A stretch of DNA of 7,097 bases from Chlamydiia bacterium. Lineage in GTDB: Bacteria; Chlamydiota; Chlamydiia; Chlamydiales; FEN-1388. Numbering within the stretch: position 1 is the first letter of the stretch; each line of letters opens with the position of its first letter. Where the stretch lies: contig JAQGPK010000012.1 of NCBI GenBank assembly GCA_028293095.1, positions 1 through 7,097 on the forward strand. Direction: 5' to 3'. A program made the translations under genes and the position numbers. The notes under the pieces are model-generated. The model saw nothing but the letters and a program-made list of their open reading frames with translations. It did no database searches and was not told the origin of the DNA. Below, one piece after another: positions 5,777-7,097 of this stretch.

Positions 5777-7097
5777 TGTTCTCTCAAGTGCAGTCACTAC
5801 AAACTCGCACCTTCTTGTAGAGGCCTCTGCAGGGACTGGTAAAACGTTTACAATCGAGCACCTTTTTATCCGCAGACTTTTGGAACCAATTGGCAGTGAG
5901 ACTGTGTGTGTGAAAGAGATTGCGATTGTGACCTTTACAAAGGCGTGTGCACGCGAGCTTTCCATACGTATTCGTAAAGCGTTAAACACAGCAATAGAGC
6001 TCCTGACTGATGATTTAGAGAGACCGGCTCCTGAGTATATTGAAAAGATTCGAAAAGAGGGCGAGAGGGCGGTATATGCAGCCAAGCGTAAACTGATCGA
6101 TGCCAAGTGTCAGATTGACCGTGCTTCAATTTCAACTATTCACAGCTTTGCAGGGCGTCTTCTTTCAGAATACTTTCAAGATGAAAGTCATTTTTCGGAA
6201 AAAAGGTGGCTCACATCGTCACAGCTGCAAAAAATAGTCTATGATTACTTTGAACTTGAACAAGATGCTATTGCCACTTACGAGCTTCAGATCCTCTTAA
6301 AATCGCATGGAATGGATATCGCGGCCTTGATACAAGAGATCTCTCGTAGTCTTTGGGAGGTGGGTGAGCCAAAAGAGATACAAGTACTTAGTGAAAAGCT
6401 TTTTCAGGCAGCAATTAAAACTTGCTGGAGTGAAGAGTTTGTCTTAGAGAAACTTGAAGCACTGAGCTTTCAGTTTTGTGATTGTAGAAGTCGAAGTAAT
6501 GAACTCAAGCCAGAGATTGCAAAAACTTTTGCAGCTTTTGCAAAACTTTTTTCCGAAAAGAGAAGTCTTGAGGAGATTATGGTCTCACCGCTTCTCACAT
6601 CCGATCAATTTGCACGTCTAAAAGCAAGGGCGCAGCCAGATGATGAGTTTTTAGCAATACTTCGAGAGACGTTTGATCCTTTGATTGAACAAATTTCTAG
6701 TAAAGAAGAGATCCTTGCAAGACAGGTTTTTGCCTGTAAAAAATTCGTTACGAAAGTGATACGCCAAAAAGGATTTTTAACCCCTCAAGACCTACTTTTA
6801 CAGATGGAGGAGGCTGTACTGCAGCCGGAGTTTTCATCTTACTTAAAAGGGCGCTACCGTGCAATTTTCGTTGATGAATTTCAAGATACAGATCCCATGC
6901 AATGGAAAATATTTTCGGATACTTTTTTAAAAAGCGACTGGCAAGGCTTTCTGTATTTAGTTGGAGATCCAAAGCAGGCGATCTATGCCTTTCGAAATGC
7001 TGATATCTATAGTTACATGAAGGCGAAAAATTCTTTTTCTGAGGAGATGAAGGTATCGCTGACTTCTAATTTTCGCTCCTCTCCTCAATTAACAGAG
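5769..7097 (+). CDS. recB: RecB, exodeoxyribonuclease V beta subunit (5' part, cut by window end)
   Basis: An open frame of 443 codons runs from ATG 5769 to the last base without a stop. RecB is the 3'-to-5' helicase and nuclease subunit of RecBCD. Superfamily 1A (UvrD/RecB) helicase motifs appear in order: Walker A ASAGTGKT (residues 19-26, Lys25), motif Ia VTFTKACARELSIRIR (54-69), STIHSFAGRLL (122-132), motif II DEFQDTDPMQW (369-379), motif III VGDPKQAIYAFRNADIY (398-414) and NFRSS (434-438). All catalytic residues visible in this half are intact, so the helicase should work. The second helicase half and the C-terminal nuclease domain lie beyond the window. The order Walker A, EASAGTGKT and DEFQDTDP fits RecB better than UvrD or Rep, and the recC neighbour rules out AddA. 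It is co-transcribed with recC; recD is not between them and must, if present, be elsewhere or downstream. Confidence 0.96.
   Translation, partial: MFDVLSSAVTTNSHLLVEASAGTGKTFTIEHLFIRRLLEPIGSETVCVKEIAIVTFTKACARELSIRIRKALNTAIELLTDDLERPAPEYIEKIRKEGERAVYAAKRKLIDAKCQIDRASISTIHSFAGRLLSEYFQDESHFSEKRWLTSSQLQKIVYDYFELEQDAIATYELQILLKSHGMDIAALIQEISRSLWEVGEPKEIQVLSEKLFQAAIKTCWSEEFVLEKLEALSFQFCDCRSRSNELKPEIAKTFAAFAKLFSEKRSLEEIMVSPLLTSDQFARLKARAQPDDEFLAILRETFDPLIEQISSKEEILARQVFACKKFVTKVIRQKGFLTPQDLLLQMEEAVLQPEFSSYLKGRYRAIFVDEFQDTDPMQWKIFSDTFLKSDWQGFLYLVGDPKQAIYAFRNADIYSYMKAKNSFSEEMKVSLTSNFRSSPQLTE

Noticed and set aside
5720..6106. 128-residue minus-strand frame antisense to the recC end and recB start
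   Set aside because: The plus strand holds the RecB Walker A and motif Ia; the antisense product has no known motif.
2849..7097. AddB-AddA rather than RecC-RecB
   Set aside because: The first protein lacks an N-terminal Walker A and the AddB-type cysteine cluster and carries RecC-like KVVCLIGMN and GDIVVVAPDI blocks.

Overview
The window looks like a chromosomal segment of a member of the Chlamydiae, probably an environmental (Parachlamydiales-like) relative rather than a pathogenic Chlamydia species. The main reason is gene order: a YgeD/LplT-type membrane protein lies divergently next to recC, and recC is followed at once by recB. As I recall, Chlamydia trachomatis has the same neighbourhood (CT641 ygeD, CT640 recC, CT639 recB), without the ptrA and recD that sit in the enterobacterial recBCD locus. 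The proteins are AT-biased in codon use. No mobile element, CRISPR array, rRNA or tRNA was seen. Species cannot be named from the sequence alone.

Layout, left to right. Bases 1-344 hold no convincing gene, only a worn copy of a widespread CTTTGCG-type intergenic repeat and a 10-bp inverted repeat. Bases 345-872 (minus) encode a 175-residue 2H phosphoesterase-like protein with two HxS motifs. It has a good sigma70-type promoter and an AU-rich hairpin right against its start codon. Bases 987-2765 (minus) encode a 592-residue fusion of a 12-helix LplT-type MFS transporter and a PlsC-like acyltransferase domain whose catalytic motifs have been lost. An 83-bp divergent promoter region follows. Bases 2849-5776 (plus) encode RecC and bases 5769-7097 the first 443 residues of RecB, which runs off the right edge. 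No tabulated ORF covers recB because it has no stop inside the window.

Functionally, recC and recB form a tightly coupled pair (8-base overlap, with a strong ribosome binding site for recB inside recC) making two subunits of the RecBCD helicase-nuclease for double-strand-break repair. The membrane protein probably moves lysophospholipid or a related lipid across the inner membrane. The 2H protein probably acts on a cyclic nucleotide or RNA phosphodiester, substrate unknown.

I do not see a wholly new system. The best second-look items are the MFS protein with a dead-looking acyltransferase domain, the apparently leaderless recC start overlapped by a perfect 15-bp palindrome, and the 2H gene with a start-blocking hairpin.
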